A stretch of 64,000 nt of DNA, from the NCBI GenBank assembly GCA_036345935.2, contig JADWOT020000292.1, positions 248,001 through 312,000 on the forward strand, written 5' to 3'. This document shows positions 46,078 to 58,512 of the stretch, piece by piece (positions within the stretch are counted from its first letter, which is position 1; every line of letters starts with the position of its first letter). The translations under genes and the position numbers were made by a program. Origin of the DNA: Taenia hydatigena. Its lineage: Eukaryota > Platyhelminthes > Cestoda > Cyclophyllidea > Taeniidae. The notes under the pieces are model-generated. The model had not been told where the DNA came from and did no database searches. It was given only the letters and a program-made list of their open reading frames with translations.

Positions 46078-49000
46078 ATTGGCTATTGCGACATGACACT
46101 CCAGCTTTATGCGCCTGATTTGCAAGACATGGATGTGAACCACATGCGGTCCAACAAGACGATGCATTACGCAAAGACAACAACTTGGGCGCAAATTGAA
46201 GTAAGTACAGGAAAAATTAACCCCAATCCCAACACCTGCTTGGGTGAGCATTCGACAATTATGTTGATTAAAAACACTGCTATGACTGACGTAGAAGTAC
46301 CTTAGAGTTATGTTAAAAGGTCCTCTCAAGTATGGGAGCAATCAAGCTCCACGCTTACTCCGTTTGTACGACACAAATTCAGCAAACCACAAGAATGATA
46401 GCTGTGGAGGACTTACTATAGTAGGACATCAAACGCAACTCGGAGTAGGGGCGGAAGCGGAGGATGAAAAAGTAGGGAGGTGGATGAAAGTCAAGACCCC
46501 GAGAAGTGCCGCAAAGACCTGCGGGATAAATAAGCACAGACCAGCCATTAACCGAGTCAGAGCCGAGTTTTTAATAGCACAATTAAAGGCAAACCAAGCA
46601 GGAGTTGTAGCTAGCTGTGCTGCCGATCAAAGGGAAATGCTGTACAAATGGTGCCCGTTATAAATAGACTTTTTTATCTTCCAAAAATCGGCCCTTATAA
46701 CCAAAAGTCCATACCATAAGCTTACCAGCCCTTCTATGCGAGTACAATGAGGCTACCTCCAGGTGCGTGTAACTAGCAGCAACCCTTGAAACAACTCGAG
46801 GGTTGCAGTGGTGACATCAGGGGTAGGGCTAAAAAATTGACCGCATATGGGAAATATCATTGCTTCCCACATTCCGAAAGGGGCTCATCACTGCGCTAAT
46901 ATTCAGCATTGGTAGAGTGCAAATGAACGATGGTCTGACAGCAGTGAATTACTGTAAGAGCTTAGAAATGATCCAGTTAAACCACTAAATGGGACCAATG
47001 TAGCTCCAAAAATTTGCCTTCAAGACAGCTGCCTTTGGTGCAGTTTACTAACACTGGAGGTCATATGCATTCACCCAAAACCTCCCAGATGCATTACTAC
47101 CTAACTGCAATGAAAAATAACCATTGATGCTTTTGAGAGGCAGACATAAGTGCACACACATTAATGAGAACTTTGAAGGGAGGCATGTCAACCATGTGCA
47201 TTGCGTACTCCCGCGAGCTACTTTATTTTTCATGGGCGTTGGCGAGTAGCGCCTTAGCCTCAGGCGACGAACCTGTTTTTCATTCTCCAAAACTCCGACT
47301 ATCACTTTGCGATCAATAGAGAAAGCCAGTTTGCATTTCTGGAAACCGTTAACCATTACAAATTATGGAAAGAAGTGTAGCCAACGACAACTTGAACCCA
47401 CTGCTTAACAAAAAGAGCGCCAAAAGTGAAAAGACTTTTCGCTTGATGATTAGCCGACTCTGAGCATTAATGAGACAGCGGTATCCCGATGAACATCATG
47501 AAATTGTTTGCACAAATCTCCGGAGTCCGACTAAATCCTAGCTTACTTTGGAGTCAATATTAGATCCAAATTAAAAATTAATCTTAACATTTGCCTAGCT
47601 AGACTCATTTCTAAATTTATTAAACAGGCAGTTTTGGAACGGTTAAAGTTGTAAACTCAACTATCCGTTCTGGAATTTTATAACGCCTTAATGTACTTTT
47701 ATTTTCTCGACGGTTAAATTTGGACCATAAAGTGAGCCTACCCAGTTGGCAAACTCATTTCCACACTACAGGGCGATCTGCCTCCAAAATGCATTGCAGA
47801 ATTCATAAAGTTAATGAAAATTACTCAATAAACTCAAAACAAGAAAGGACTCAGCTGTGTACCTCATCACTGCCAAAAGGGGAAAACTGCAATTTACGTT
47901 ACTTTTGGGATTTGCAAGATTTATGCTCCCATTGCTGATTCAAGCACATTTTTAAAGTAAAGAGACTTCTTGACCTGCTGGAAAACAGAACATCACCTAC
48001 GGAATCACTAGATCATATCAGACATACCCTCAAGTACCATGTCGCCACATCTCATTCAATCAAATTTGAAGCCTCGAGCCAGAACTCACGTGGATAGCAG
48101 CCAAGTTGTGGGGAGGACAGAAGAGAGGATCACGGTACCGCTAATGCACCATCCAATCGTTAAATATTACGAGGACGTGCCAAGCAAGGCTTGAAACGAT
48201 GAGGCGCGAACAATAGAACTGGCGGCATGTTCTTTCGGCCCGAAAGATAAAAATATAGGTAACGAAACGGATCCTGTCTGGCTTTAACAACTGAATCAAA
48301 AAGGACAATAAAACTCCGGATTATTGTGAACCTTCCTTAACTAGTTTACTGAACAAATTCAATGTGGGAGTTGAAGCCTGTTTTGTGAGAATCAAGAGGA
48401 CCACTGGAATGGAGCCGTGCAGCCTGGAATTGCTCACTGGACAAAGCTGGCGAACGAATGAATATTTTAGATTCTCCTTCACTTCATCATATGGTAGAAG
48501 TTTTAGATCAAGGGGACCATTAAAGCAGAAACAACGAAGCCTTTTGTGTGAGTGTTGACTGGAACAAAATTGCATTCAGACGGCTAGTTCTTACGGTTTT
48601 CTTTTGACCAGTTAATTCCTCCATCTAACTGTATTACACATTCACCTTTTTTTACTCACTCTTGCCAGTTGATCTCTCCATCTCCTTGGAGGGCCTGCAA
48701 TCGAAAGAAGAATGATTTACCAACAGCAGTGTACGTTGTGAAGCCATGAAGTGTCCGTTCCTTTGTTTGTCAATGCGGTGCTAAACCATGTGATAACTCG
48801 GTTTCATAACGTACGAACTCAATGTCCTCAAAGTGCGCAACAATCCCTCGAGCATCAACCGCCAAGTGACCAAAGAGATCTGCGATTTGGTGCGATGACT
48901 CCTAGTAACTTGTCGGGGCTTGTGAAAAGCGTATGATTGCTTACATGGTTGCCTAACAGAGCATAGGCAGACAAAGCATCAGTTCGTCGGGAGGGTAGTA

Positions 49001-49534
49001 TTCTATGCCATCCACCCCTTTTCAGGTAGTCTGAAGTTTGGTCTCATATAATGTCGGATGATGTGGCCTGCACTTGCTCGCTTTACAGGCCAGAGCAAAC
49101 TCGACGGCAAAGCAATACAAACTGTTCGTGAAACTATCCTCTGATAACATTTGAGAGTGGCGCCATATGCGGCAGCAGAAAGTAACACGTAGAAGCATTT
49201 GAAATAACTCGATCTCATCGGTGAATTTTTTAAGGTAAATGTGTTGCAGTCAGGGAAACCTACCGCTCCTGGCCATAGAAATTATTTACCACCATTGATT
49301 TCAAAAGTGTGAAGTTAAGTTTTGAAGAGCGGATGAGCAGATGAAGCACTGGTGACTAAATTAACCAGAAAATGAAAGTGATGAAAGCCGAACAGGTGAA
49401 CCTTGCACGCGGTGCATCGGCAAATGTAGATAAGCTTTAAATACCATGAACTTGTTTTACATTTCTTTTGTGTAGTTTAATGTACCGTGTAATTTAGGTT
49501 ATCTATTGACTGAAGAATTTGTGGTGATGAATAG
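46078..49534. other. Unannotated stretch right of duplication copy 1
   Basis: About 3.4 kb with a few frames of 100-117 codons (46310-46663 plus, 47048-47356 minus). These have no recognisable domain, start context or splice support strong enough to call. The unseen rest of the duplication may extend into this stretch. Confidence 0.45.
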
Positions 49535-49711
49535 TGTAGCGTCCCGAGGCTCCCTCGAAGGCAAAGGAAGGCAGAATGCTAGGGTAGAATACATATATTT
49601 AACGGACAAAAGGAAATAGGCTGCTGGCATGGCCCGGAGGCCAGTCCACGCAGCTAGGCTAGTACGGCCACTTTGACCGAAATCGGTAGTTCCAGCAAAC
49701 AAAGCACTACA
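49535..49711 (+). mobile_element. Solo TRIM LTR with near-perfect target-site duplication
   Basis: A single 177 bp LTR begins TGTAGCGTCCCGAGG and ends GCACTACA, with the family's TGTAG...CTACA closing repeats. It is flanked by AATAG on the left and AACAG on the right, a five-base target duplication with one mismatch. No interior or second LTR is adjacent, which is what unequal recombination between LTRs leaves behind. Confidence 0.85.
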
Positions 49712-51163
49712 AACAGCTTCTTATATTTAGATGTTTTGAATGCAAACTGACAACCTTGGTCACCTTAACCGACCCACTCACTAAAATTACACTAATCCAT
49801 AACTTTGGCAATTTGAAGAGCCATCGTACAGAGATGACCAGACGACTGTTGGCTAACAAAGGCATCATAAAGACCAAATAATAGGCACCGTAGCCAAAAC
49901 TCGCACTTTAAAAGAGACGTATCGATGCGGTAGAATCACGATTCACACTCTCCGACCACATTTAATTAATTAAGGAAGTCGCTAAAATTGCAACGCAATT
50001 CGGGCGAATAAATTGCCTAGACTACAGTACATAGGGTGCCTTCAAAGTTTTTCCCCTGATATTGCTATGCCCTCTTCAGAGGAAGCCAACCAAACGAACC
50101 AAACCAAACCAGCCATTCAAATATTAAAGACACAAGCAAATGCCACAAGGGCATGATTTGATACCTTGTAGAAGTCTAGGCAAGTACGCAAAAGAAGTAA
50201 AACCGTGCACTCTTCAAGGCATTGACCTCACACATGTCCTGCTGATGAAGGCAACGGGGAAGGACACTCCTAAAAAGCACATAAAACAAGTAAACCTCGT
50301 ACAAAATTTACTCAAGTTATTGGGATTTGGTGTAATACTTGTGCAGAACCCGGTCAAATGTTGAGAAATGGCAGTAAATGTGGTAGCTCATACTCACTGA
50401 GACGATTCGGTCCAAGACTTCAAATGTGTGGCATCACTGACTATGCCAGGTCAGAGAGTGCTGTAAGTGCAGATTTCAAAGTTTCGACACAACGGGCTCC
50501 ACCGAAGAACTTGAAAGGTTCCACATTTGCCATGCCACTTCATGCATTTTAAACCTAGATAATGACCGTAGCAACACCACCCGAAAAATAACGGCACTAT
50601 GGATAGGACACCTTAAAGCTTAAAAATAAAGCTGTTCTCACGTCAAAAAAAGGCATAAAATACCGATTTTTACAAATAAAGTAAACAATGAATTATGCAT
50701 AATTTCTGCATCACTTCTAGCTGCGAATGTCCATACAAGTGGCGCATGTATCGAACCACCTACCACATGGCGAAGACGCTGTTCGGCTTCATTTAGCAGC
50801 AGTAAATGAATTCAGCCGTCCGAAACCCAAAAAGCGCCTTGATCCAATCAACCACTCCTCATAAGTCGGTGAGTTGGAGACCACAACTGGCAACCATTTG
50901 AACTATCTGATGCCATCCAAACTGAAGGCGTTTGAGAGTCGAAATAGCACAGCTTACGCTAATCGCATCATAAGCATTGAAATTGTTTCACCTGCTTAGT
51001 TGGTTTGAAGATAAATTCGTCTAAGAAGTGGCATTTTACTTTCGCGCAATTAGTGGCAGCTAAATATTACAATTGGTTTTGTCATTCAATTGCTGAAAAC
51101 TATTGTTTCTTATGGTTCTTTCCAACGGTTTACTCGAACCAACATTATGATTTGGTGTTATCT
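49712..51163. other. Unannotated stretch
   Basis: About 1.45 kb, A-rich on the plus strand, with no frame or repeat that I can support. Confidence 0.45.
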
Positions 51164-51421
51164 TCAAAAAACATCTTTTATCCTTCCATTTTTCAGCCTA
51201 ATGGATTGAATGCCAAGACGACGGCGAACCAGGCCCACGACGTCCTGTTCTTCGGGAATGTCCGCCTCAATTCCGCACCGACAAATGCCGAAAGTGTGTT
51301 GTTCTCCAGAGAAATTCATCTGTCTCCTTCGCGGATGCCACAACCTGCCTCTTATCTGAGGCTGCGTCACCAAATCATCCAAAATGCCTCTCACTTCATC
51401 AACGCTTTCCCATGACCACAC
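51164..51421 (-). CDS. Exon-like frame in a small inverted repeat, unknown product
   Basis: A minus-strand frame of 85 codons opens after an acceptor-like TCTCCATCAG and reads convincingly as protein: charged and helical at the start (WESVDEVRGILDDLV), then arginine-rich (RLWHPRRRQ), a short Cys-X-Cys stretch (FGICRCG) and an acidic turn followed by a basic helix (DVVGLVRRRLGI). There is no classical ATG; the first codon is GTG. The inverted copy at 52648-52850 keeps most of it but has a stop and a deletion. No family recognised. Confidence 0.4.
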   Translation of the reverse strand: MWSWESVDEVRGILDDLVTQPQIRGRLWHPRRRQMNFSGEQHTFGICRCGIEADIPEEQDVVGLVRRRLGIQSIRLKNGRIKDVF

Positions 51422-51565
51422 GACCTGATGGAGACATGCCTATTGCACTTAAACTGGTGCTGCGTGGGAACGCTTTGTGAACTGCTCGCCTCCTGCGCAT
51501 GATCCACTTCGTGAACAACTACTACTGCATCCATTCGGACCACCGCTCTTCGGCCCACTCCTAAA
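51178..51565 (+). repeat. Small inverted repeat, arm 1
   Basis: This 388 bp segment is the reverse complement of 52503-52870, with roughly 90% identity and one 27 bp gap. The loop between the arms is about 940 bp. Arm 1 holds the intact form of the exon-like frame. Confidence 0.85.
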
Positions 51566-52502
51566 GGTGGCTAACGAATGTCAAGCAGGATGCGTTCCCT
51601 TGGAGATTCACCCCTTTCCTCTGTGGATTCCTGCATTCTTTTACAAGTGGATCCGGCGATTCCTTTTCCGAGATTGCATCCCTCATCGATGTAAGCCTTA
51701 CCTCGACACTTTCGGTAATTGTAATCGCAGTTTCTTCGCGACTGTTCTAATGATACCATCCAAGTGACAGTAGTTTGGCACTTCAACGTCTTTGGACATT
51801 GTTACCACAAGACTTCAACTTTCCTAATAATGCACTTTTTTAGTGATACAGGTTAATGTGCTAAAATATCCCATCTCTTTATCGAATGTGTGGAGTGGAA
51901 GATTTTCTTGCTAATCTTAAACGCACGTGTGCATGTGTGTGTGGTACACCGCACACCTTCTGCTCCATCACAAGGATGCGTCAGTTTTTGTTTCAATGCT
52001 TAATTACTTGTGTCTCTGATCGTGTGCATTAAAAGATTGGATTTTGCGTTTACCACCGCATTAATTTTGTAGAACCTGACAAAGTGTTCTTGCGACATCT
52101 TTTTGCTTAAAGTCAAAGCGATGATCAACCTTACCTTTAGGACACTTTTAATCGTTTCCTTTAATCACGCGTTTCTAGGTTACAGAGCATCACTCTTTGT
52201 GGCAAACTTACTTGGGATTTGGTGCGAGGATCTACGAACAAAAAGATTTCAAACTATCATTAAGTGGTAATGCTTTTATTCCTATTCTATTTTTGCACTG
52301 TTAGTCAAAAGACCTCAGCGAGGCTGGGTCCGTTTCGAGCCCTCGGAACTAACAACGGTGCAAAGCTGGTACTCACATCTGGGAGGTAACCCCACATGAA
52401 ATCCTTTTGCATCGTCTGCTCTACAAAAGTAACTACTGTGTCGACACTGCCTCAACGCCCTCATTTACCGTGCTTCGAAACACCTTCTAGTACCCTCTAT
52501 CA

Positions 52503-52870
52503 CCCTTCTGGAGTGGGCAAAAAGCGGTGGTGCGAATGGATGCAGTAGTGGTTGTTTACTAAGTGGATCATGCGCAGGAGGCGAGCAGTTCACAAAGCGT
52601 TCCCACGCAGCACCAGTTTAAGTGCAATAGGCATGTCTCCATCAGGTCGTGTGGTCATGGGAAAGCGTCGATGAAGTGAGAGGCATTTTGGATGATTTGG
52701 TGACGCAGCCTCAGATAAGAGGCAGGTTGTGGCATCCGCGAAGGAGACAGATGAATTTCTCTAGACAATAACACACTTTCGACATTCCCGAAGAACAGGA
52801 CGTCGTGGGTCTGGTTCGCCGTCGTCTTGGCATTCATTCCATTATGCTGAGAAATGGAAGGACAGCAGGT
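52503..52870 (-). repeat. Small inverted repeat, arm 2
   Basis: This is the partner of 51178-51565. It carries the broken copy of the exon-like frame. No flanking target duplication was seen. Confidence 0.85.
52648..52850 (+). pseudogene. Broken inverted copy of the 51164-51421 exon-like frame
   Basis: On the plus strand the first 40 codons match the arm 1 frame closely (WESVDEVRGILDDLV and LWHPRRRQ are intact). A TAA then replaces a Glu/Gln codon just after NFS, and the Cys-X-Cys segment (about nine codons) is deleted. Homology resumes at DIPEEQDVVG. Confidence 0.5.
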
Positions 52871-55425
52871 GTTTTTGAAGAAAGCACCAAATCACAATGT
52901 TGGTTCGAGTAGAACGTCGAGATATTTCGTGCAATTATCTTTTAGATGCAAAAGTGAAACATGCGGAACAGTAATTTTCAATAATTAATTCCTCATTGTC
53001 AGTGTTGGGGTGGTATTAGTTCAATTATCTCAAGAACTTTTTCCATCTCTCATTCACTCCAGAGGGAGAAGTCTATCCTTTGCCTTTAAAACTAGTGGCT
53101 GGTGCTGAGTTCCATATTACAAACCAAGTGTTAACTGACGCCTTTTTCGCCGGTGAAGTTGACCATCCTCCATATTCATTCCATCTGGAACACCAATTGC
53201 ACTAACTAAGTCGCAAAATCCCTCACACGTAAAGCCGATTCTCACAAATGCATTTGGACGATTTCAGGTCCTGACCACCGAAAGATAAGCTCTGTTCCTC
53301 TGACTTTTTCGGAAGACTTTAATTGAATCTCCGTCTTCGTTAGCGCTTCTAAATTCTTCCCCGCTTTCGGCTCTCCTAAGCACACCAGGCTATCATTTTT
53401 GACAAACAGCAAAATAGTTTGTAGTTTATCTATGTAAAGTGAAGCTCTGTGCTACAGCGTAATTGTATTGTGATTTGCATTCGGTTATGACAGTGAATCT
53501 GTTGGCTCTATCGCCCCACCGCGTCGATTCATCGGCTTAATTTCTATACAATATGCAGACGTCATTGTGTAGTGATTTGCCGAAAATTGTCATTGTTGCA
53601 GAGCGCAAAGTCACCAATGCCATTAGGGAGCTTGCGGAACTACGTTGTAGGCATACCCTCGATGGGCAGTGCCGACAATGAGTGCCAATAACCGTGTTGT
53701 TCTATCCACGTCTTTCAATTCGTCCGGTGACAGAGGACTTCCCATCAGGAGCATGAGCCTTGTATAACGTGATCGGAACTTCTTAAAACTTTCAAAAACG
53801 TCTTTTCTTCGCTGTCATAAATTGGACGCTACTTCTGCAGTTTCATCTTGGCTTCAACCGAACCATCAACTGGCAATGACCCTAGAACACGTAACCAATC
53901 TGGTCGCACTTTGATGCTGTGCTTACTGAGTTCAAAGCAATGCTATTTGAATGGAGCATGCATTGTCAACTTATAGGATGCTATTATCAGAAGATCGGTG
54001 ATGCAACAAAACCTAATCCCTACTGAACGCTGTCCTCTCCCCCAAAACGCAAGCCCCGCCAACAGTGACAAGACAGGCGATGTTTCCGGCACCCGCTATG
54101 ACAACAGTATCTTCCGGTTTTTAAGAGAAGGTGCGCACCTTTTATGCTGCATTAATTATTTGGGCCATACAAGGTTTCAATTGATTGAATGTACCAAAAA
54201 AATACCCTTATCATTGCCTTTGAATAAATAATTCCCTTGCCAGACTTGCTTTAAACATTGTATTCACTTCCGCAATGTTCAACTTGGGGTGCAGTGTTAG
54301 CGATGCCTTCTGGGAAAGATCGAGGAAGGTAGTGCTTATGAGCCACAAAAACTGGCAGTGATTGAGGTGCGACAGGAAGCAGTGGACTTGCTCTTACCGT
54401 GCTAGGATATACAGCGTAATGGGCCACGCCAGTTTATTCCTCCAGGCTCGTCGACCCTTTACTTACAACCAGGAGTCTGTGTGCCACCTTATAACCCGCG
54501 TGTACTGTCACACTCACAAAACCATTTTTAGTGAGCAACAAGATTCCCAACTTCCTTAAAACTGAAGACAGGGAAGAGTAAAAGGAGCTTTATTGTTCAC
54601 AATAATTGATCTGATTAGAACCTGAAAGCATTCACCGGGAGGCCCGCACAATATTCACAACTAATATCAGAACAACTTGAGGGGCAGATTGCTTTTCTCA
54701 TTCATCGCAACAGTCAGTATCACCTTGGCGTTGCTCCTTACGAGGTTCTTGTGGTCCTAACTCATATGGAGGGATAATTTTGAAGATCCAAGGTGACTGG
54801 AATCTATTTGTATCGTCGCACGAAGGAGCTCAAGAACTGCCCACCTGGATGAAGTCTGCACAGCACCCAAATAATGCAGGACAGATCGGCAAGCCCCGTA
54901 AGGATGAGAAGGACTCTAACAGTTTCAAATCAATGTGCCTTGCACAAACCGAGAATCGGTGACTCCATAAGCTGACAACGAAATCGGTGGTAGCACTTCA
55001 TGCGGTACTGATTGTGGATAACAATTTCACGTTTTTTGCAGTCTGCCATTGAGAACGTGAGGCAGACATTTGCCTTAATTGTCTTGTCATAGGTTTTATT
55101 GCCACCCCTTTGCTGCGTATACAATAGGAACATGAGCAGTTAGGTCACAATGTGTCCTCTAATTTTGAGAACTTGAAGAGGAATACTACTGTCACAGCAA
55201 TACGAGATGTAGTGTGTAGCAAGTGCACCAGTCGAGGCACAGTTGAGCAGGAGAGCAGACAAAGTCTCGTGAGTGAGGAGGTAAAGCGCGAGGCAATTAA
55301 CGCACACTGTAGACTTGAAGCAATGCTCGGTAATGGAGGTGATTTTGATCACAGTGGCTCTCAGCTCAAAAGTAACACGATGTACCTCTAATCCGTGATT
55401 GCAATGGAAACATGAAATTGCCAAA
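52871..55425. other. Unannotated stretch upstream of the glycosyltransferase cluster
   Basis: About 2.5 kb without a supported gene. Frames of 60-100 codons exist on both strands, but none shows a motif or conserved counterpart. Confidence 0.45.
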
Positions 55426-55722
55426 GAGACAGGCGGCCTCAAACCAATTGCTTCGGCTTACACCCAACTGACGCACTGTTTGATAAGTGTGAGACGGACG
55501 TAGCAATGGAGAATTGAGTAGCGCCGACACATCATCCTATCACGGTGAAGTGTGGATTGTTATAGCTCACATCAAGAATGCCTTAGAAACGTGTGCTTGT
55601 GCATGAGGCACACACAACCAAGTTAGGCACTTGAATGAGGCATAACCATCTCATTGAGAGTCTACACAATGATATTTTCTAATTCACCCTTTCTTTCTGT
55701 AAAGTGGCGATTTACACTGCTC
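55426..55722 (+). repeat. Duplicated glycosyltransferase upstream region, copy 1
   Basis: These 297 bp appear identical to 59388-59684 (offset 3962). The block holds about 243 bp upstream of the galactosyltransferase ATG and its first 18 codons. Beyond 55722 identity drops abruptly to a weak match. Confidence 0.9.
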
Positions 55723-55853
55723 ATCATCCTACTCTGTGGATAGGTAGTCCGTATAAACAGTGCCTGTCAAGCGCTCCAGTCTAGTGTGAAGCAATGTGGG
55801 AGTATCGCTAGACTGTGTATGATACAAATGGCAAATTTTCAAATTGGTGTACA
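55669..55853 (+). pseudogene. Truncated galactosyltransferase 5' end
   Basis: The ATG at 55669 starts the same cytoplasmic tail and membrane segment as the gene at 59631 (MIFSNSPFLSVKWRFTLL). After codon 24 a TAG (55741-55743) stops the frame where the other copy continues its membrane helix. Weak similarity extends about 30 bp further. The 2.7 kb repeat begins at 55854 and nothing of the catalytic domain follows, so this is a dead 5' fragment. Confidence 0.65.
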
Positions 55854-56533
55854 GGCTTCTGTCCTGTCCAGCTTTCTACTAGGGTTGGTAGTCATCAACC
55901 CAGACCACAATGCAGGTGGCTTTGTTAGCCGACGGCTGAGCAAGCGAGGGAGCACCATGTTCGTGTTCGCCGTGAACAGCTGGCTACCCGACTGAGAGTG
56001 CTGCACACTAGACGAGACATGTTTCTACTTGCACGTGGTCATAGTATTTGATGGAACTTGGTTTTGTGCTGTGTCAGTGAGCGTAAAGTGCGTGCCATCA
56101 GCCAACTAGGAGGAGTTGGAGGGAGAGTGCAATGCTAGAGAAGTGGCTGCGAAAGCCAAGAGCCCTCCCACTGTCCCAACTACGTACATCATGTCCTCGA
56201 CCTCGACCACTCGCGGTGAAAAGCAGAAAGGTCGTCAGTAGAAACCCAATTCGATTTTCAGACAGTCAATAAAGTGCTCTTCATCATGCCATTTTCAATG
56301 CTTACCTCTAACAGCTACCTCTACAATAGCATGAGAACAAGGCGCTTTCTCCTCAGCCTTTCATCTCCTCCCCCTCGCCCTCCCAACAAGCGTGCTCATC
56401 TGCCCACGACATTGTATAGCATTGAGGACTTCTGCTAGAAACAAACTGCGAGCATAATAGTTCTCCAACTCATAGAACTTACATTCAATTACTTAAGGCT
56501 GAACCATCACTCGCGCGATAATCAGCGAAGATT

Positions 56534-56932
56534 TCACGATTCCATGCACACCCAAACCATCAGTTCTTCTCTCACTACCAAAACACCTATTTTCATCAAG
56601 TGCTGAACTTGTCTAGACTCAGATCCACTGATAGTAGTCTGTGAGGAAATACGGTTGAAGTGAGCTTGACAGAGCAGTTCATGGGTTAAGTCAGTCAGGT
56701 AATGCGCCTTAATGTAGTAAGACCTCCGGGAGTGCCATACAGCTTTGGACTTCATGCCATTGAGAGGTTTCAAGTGAGGTGTAATTTGCCTCAAGTTACT
56801 GGTCAATGGAGTAACTTTTGTGGGAACACGGACTGATTGCGTTAGAGATGACTTGTGTGCCGGTGTAGCCCAACACATCTCCCTCATCCCCCACAACCAC
56901 CCATCATGCATTGTGGTAGAATGTTGAAGCAC
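56534..56932 (-). CDS. 132-codon frame in 2.7 kb repeat copy 2
   Basis: This is the equal-length counterpart of 17567-17965 with about ten replacements, several of them conservative (Arg/Lys, Met/Leu). The frame is intact from ATG to stop. Function unknown; see the copy 1 entry for composition. Confidence 0.25.
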   Translation of the reverse strand: MLQHSTTMHDGWLWGMREMCWATPAHKSSLTQSVRVPTKVTPLTSNLRQITPHLKPLNGMKSKAVWHSRRSYYIKAHYLTDLTHELLCQAHFNRISSQTTISGSESRQVQHLMKIGVLVVREELMVWVCMES

Positions 56933-56977
56933 ACAACCCCTTTGATGTTGCGGCCTGTATTATGAGTGTGTGCTCAC

Positions 56978-57004
56978 GGCGTAATTGGAAAATGCAATTA
57001 CGCC
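56978..57004. other. Perfect 10 bp hairpin in repeat copy 2
   Basis: The arms and loop are identical to those at 18011-18037, although the flanking sequence has diverged. Confidence 0.7.
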
Positions 57005-57351
57005 TCCTCAACCTGCAGTCACAGCAGCTATTTGGCTTGGCTTCGAGGGGCTTGTGCTTGCGCCAGTTGTGAGTCCACCCTAGGGCGTGGCTCTTAAATC
57101 ATGTCGGCAGCCTCTCGGCCCTTCTGAACCGTAGTATCGCATCATCATCGCCTGCAGTGCGCCAACCAATCTTCGTGACGGCTATTGACCGACTTCAGTG
57201 TTGGCGTGCAGTTTGTAATCCAATCCATCACCTCCTCCAGGCGAAAAACTTACACAATTTCGCGTAGGCATTTCTATGCATATAAATGGAATTGAGATTA
57301 ATCTGATGCACCATTAATTGATGCTGGAAAGGGGTCTCACTATTATGAGCG

Positions 57352-57809
57352 ATGGCTGTCGATGCGGCATATTGTAGGGTAAGCTATATTATCAAAATGC
57401 GTCTTATGAAATCTTTAGTGTTTGCAAAGACATTCAAGTCCAGAGTTTCCACTCTGAAAGTTGGTACATTTAAGTGTATCCTCACTGCAACTCTGCAAAC
57501 GAGTCATGATTGTCGTCTGATTGCTGCCTTTCGTAGTTATGCTGCAAATGGTCGGCTTTGCTGCAGAGGTGGATCCAAAGCAGACATCTGTGCCACCTCA
57601 GGCTCATTGTAGATCTACATGGTGCTGGTAGAGAAGGGTGTGAATTCGCTTTACCTACCAAACGTTGGTTCCATTTGTGCTCTCATCATAATCAGCCAAA
57701 CCCAACACGGAGGTCGGTAAGAACAGGTTTTGAGGTGAAACTGAGCGGATGCCAGTACCATGAGTGTAAAACCTTCTACGACAGTTTAAACGCATCCTTG
57801 TCTCTTTGA
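57352..57809 (+). pseudogene. Frameshifted copy of the 164-codon repeat frame
   Basis: Codons homologous to 18451-18945 begin here (MKSLVFAKTFKSR), but the frame ends at 57612. The remainder continues in the next frame from about 57558 to 57809, where a stop replaces the copy 1 sequence. A one-base indel in the TGCTGCAGAGG region accounts for the shift. Confidence 0.35.
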
Positions 57810-57874
57810 GACTACAGGATCAGCGGCTCCTTTCACCTTCACGACATCACCTCACTGAGTGATGACGTTGATGT

Positions 57875-58450
57875 TTGCGAGGACACACGCCACCTGAGAA
57901 TGACCCACTTAGCCCCTCAATACCTCCCCTCAACCTTAGAACTTATGCCCAATCAGGCTTTGACAACTTCTACTTCATGACAATGGATGAAAAGGAGAAT
58001 ACAAAACCAAGCACAATTGGCAGTTTCCATCTTCCTCAAATGCCTTCAGTCTGGCCATTTATCCACATCTTTCACCTTAGGAGGGTAGGTCTTGACACAG
58101 CAGTTGAGCTCATGGCGCAATCCAAGAAATCGGACCACAAACAATCCTCTACAGGTGTGTACAGACCCTTTGGCAAACATTGGCATCCAGCACACCGCAA
58201 TCCCACGAGCCACCTTTCTGCGTACTGCTCCTCGAGTAGGGATGTTAGCGTCCCCAAACCCCTTTCACACGCAGCAGATAAACCAGCCTCGTCCAGTTCT
58301 TTCCATGCAATCCGTTGTTTAGCATGTGCGCATTCGTCCAACGTCGCCTTGTTCCGAGCTCTGAGCATGGATGAAACAGCCTACAATTCTGTGATGAAGA
58401 CGTGGTTGGTGGGAGCGGTCGATGCATGCACAAAACACGGACTCTGTTGA
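57875..58450 (+). CDS. 191-codon frame in 2.7 kb repeat copy 2
   Basis: The longest uninterrupted frame in the window starts at an ATG (MRGHTPPENDPLSPS) and ends in the same place as the copy 1 frame. It is proline- and serine-rich at the N-terminus and carries a Cys/His-containing segment (RCLACAHSS) near residue 145. The upstream 34 codons are closed in copy 1 by a TAG. The antisense strand is also open for 98 codons. No domain, signal peptide or membrane segment is visible. Confidence 0.3.
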   Translation: MRGHTPPENDPLSPSIPPLNLRTYAQSGFDNFYFMTMDEKENTKPSTIGSFHLPQMPSVWPFIHIFHLRRVGLDTAVELMAQSKKSDHKQSSTGVYRPFGKHWHPAHRNPTSHLSAYCSSSRDVSVPKPLSHAADKPASSSSFHAIRCLACAHSSNVALFRALSMDETAYNSVMKTWLVGAVDACTKHGLC

Positions 58451-58512
58451 ATGCTGGTGAGATTGAATCGTCATTCTTTACTCCAAAGCACGACTCCTTG
58501 TTCATAGATGCA

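Larger units (their letters stand above)
55854..58512. repeat. 2.7 kb dispersed repeat, copy 2
   Basis: This is the sister of 16891-19600 in the same orientation, 2659 bp, lying directly after the truncated galactosyltransferase start. Differences from copy 1 are substitutions plus small indels, including the loss of about 45 bp near 57820, where copy 1 has extra sequence (about 18865-18910). Confidence 0.85.

Noticed and set aside
55786..55995. A short shared peptide (QMANFQIG) resembling QMPNFQIG in the inverted-repeat arm near 39650
   Set aside because: The match is about 25 bp with no extension on either side and is probably chance.
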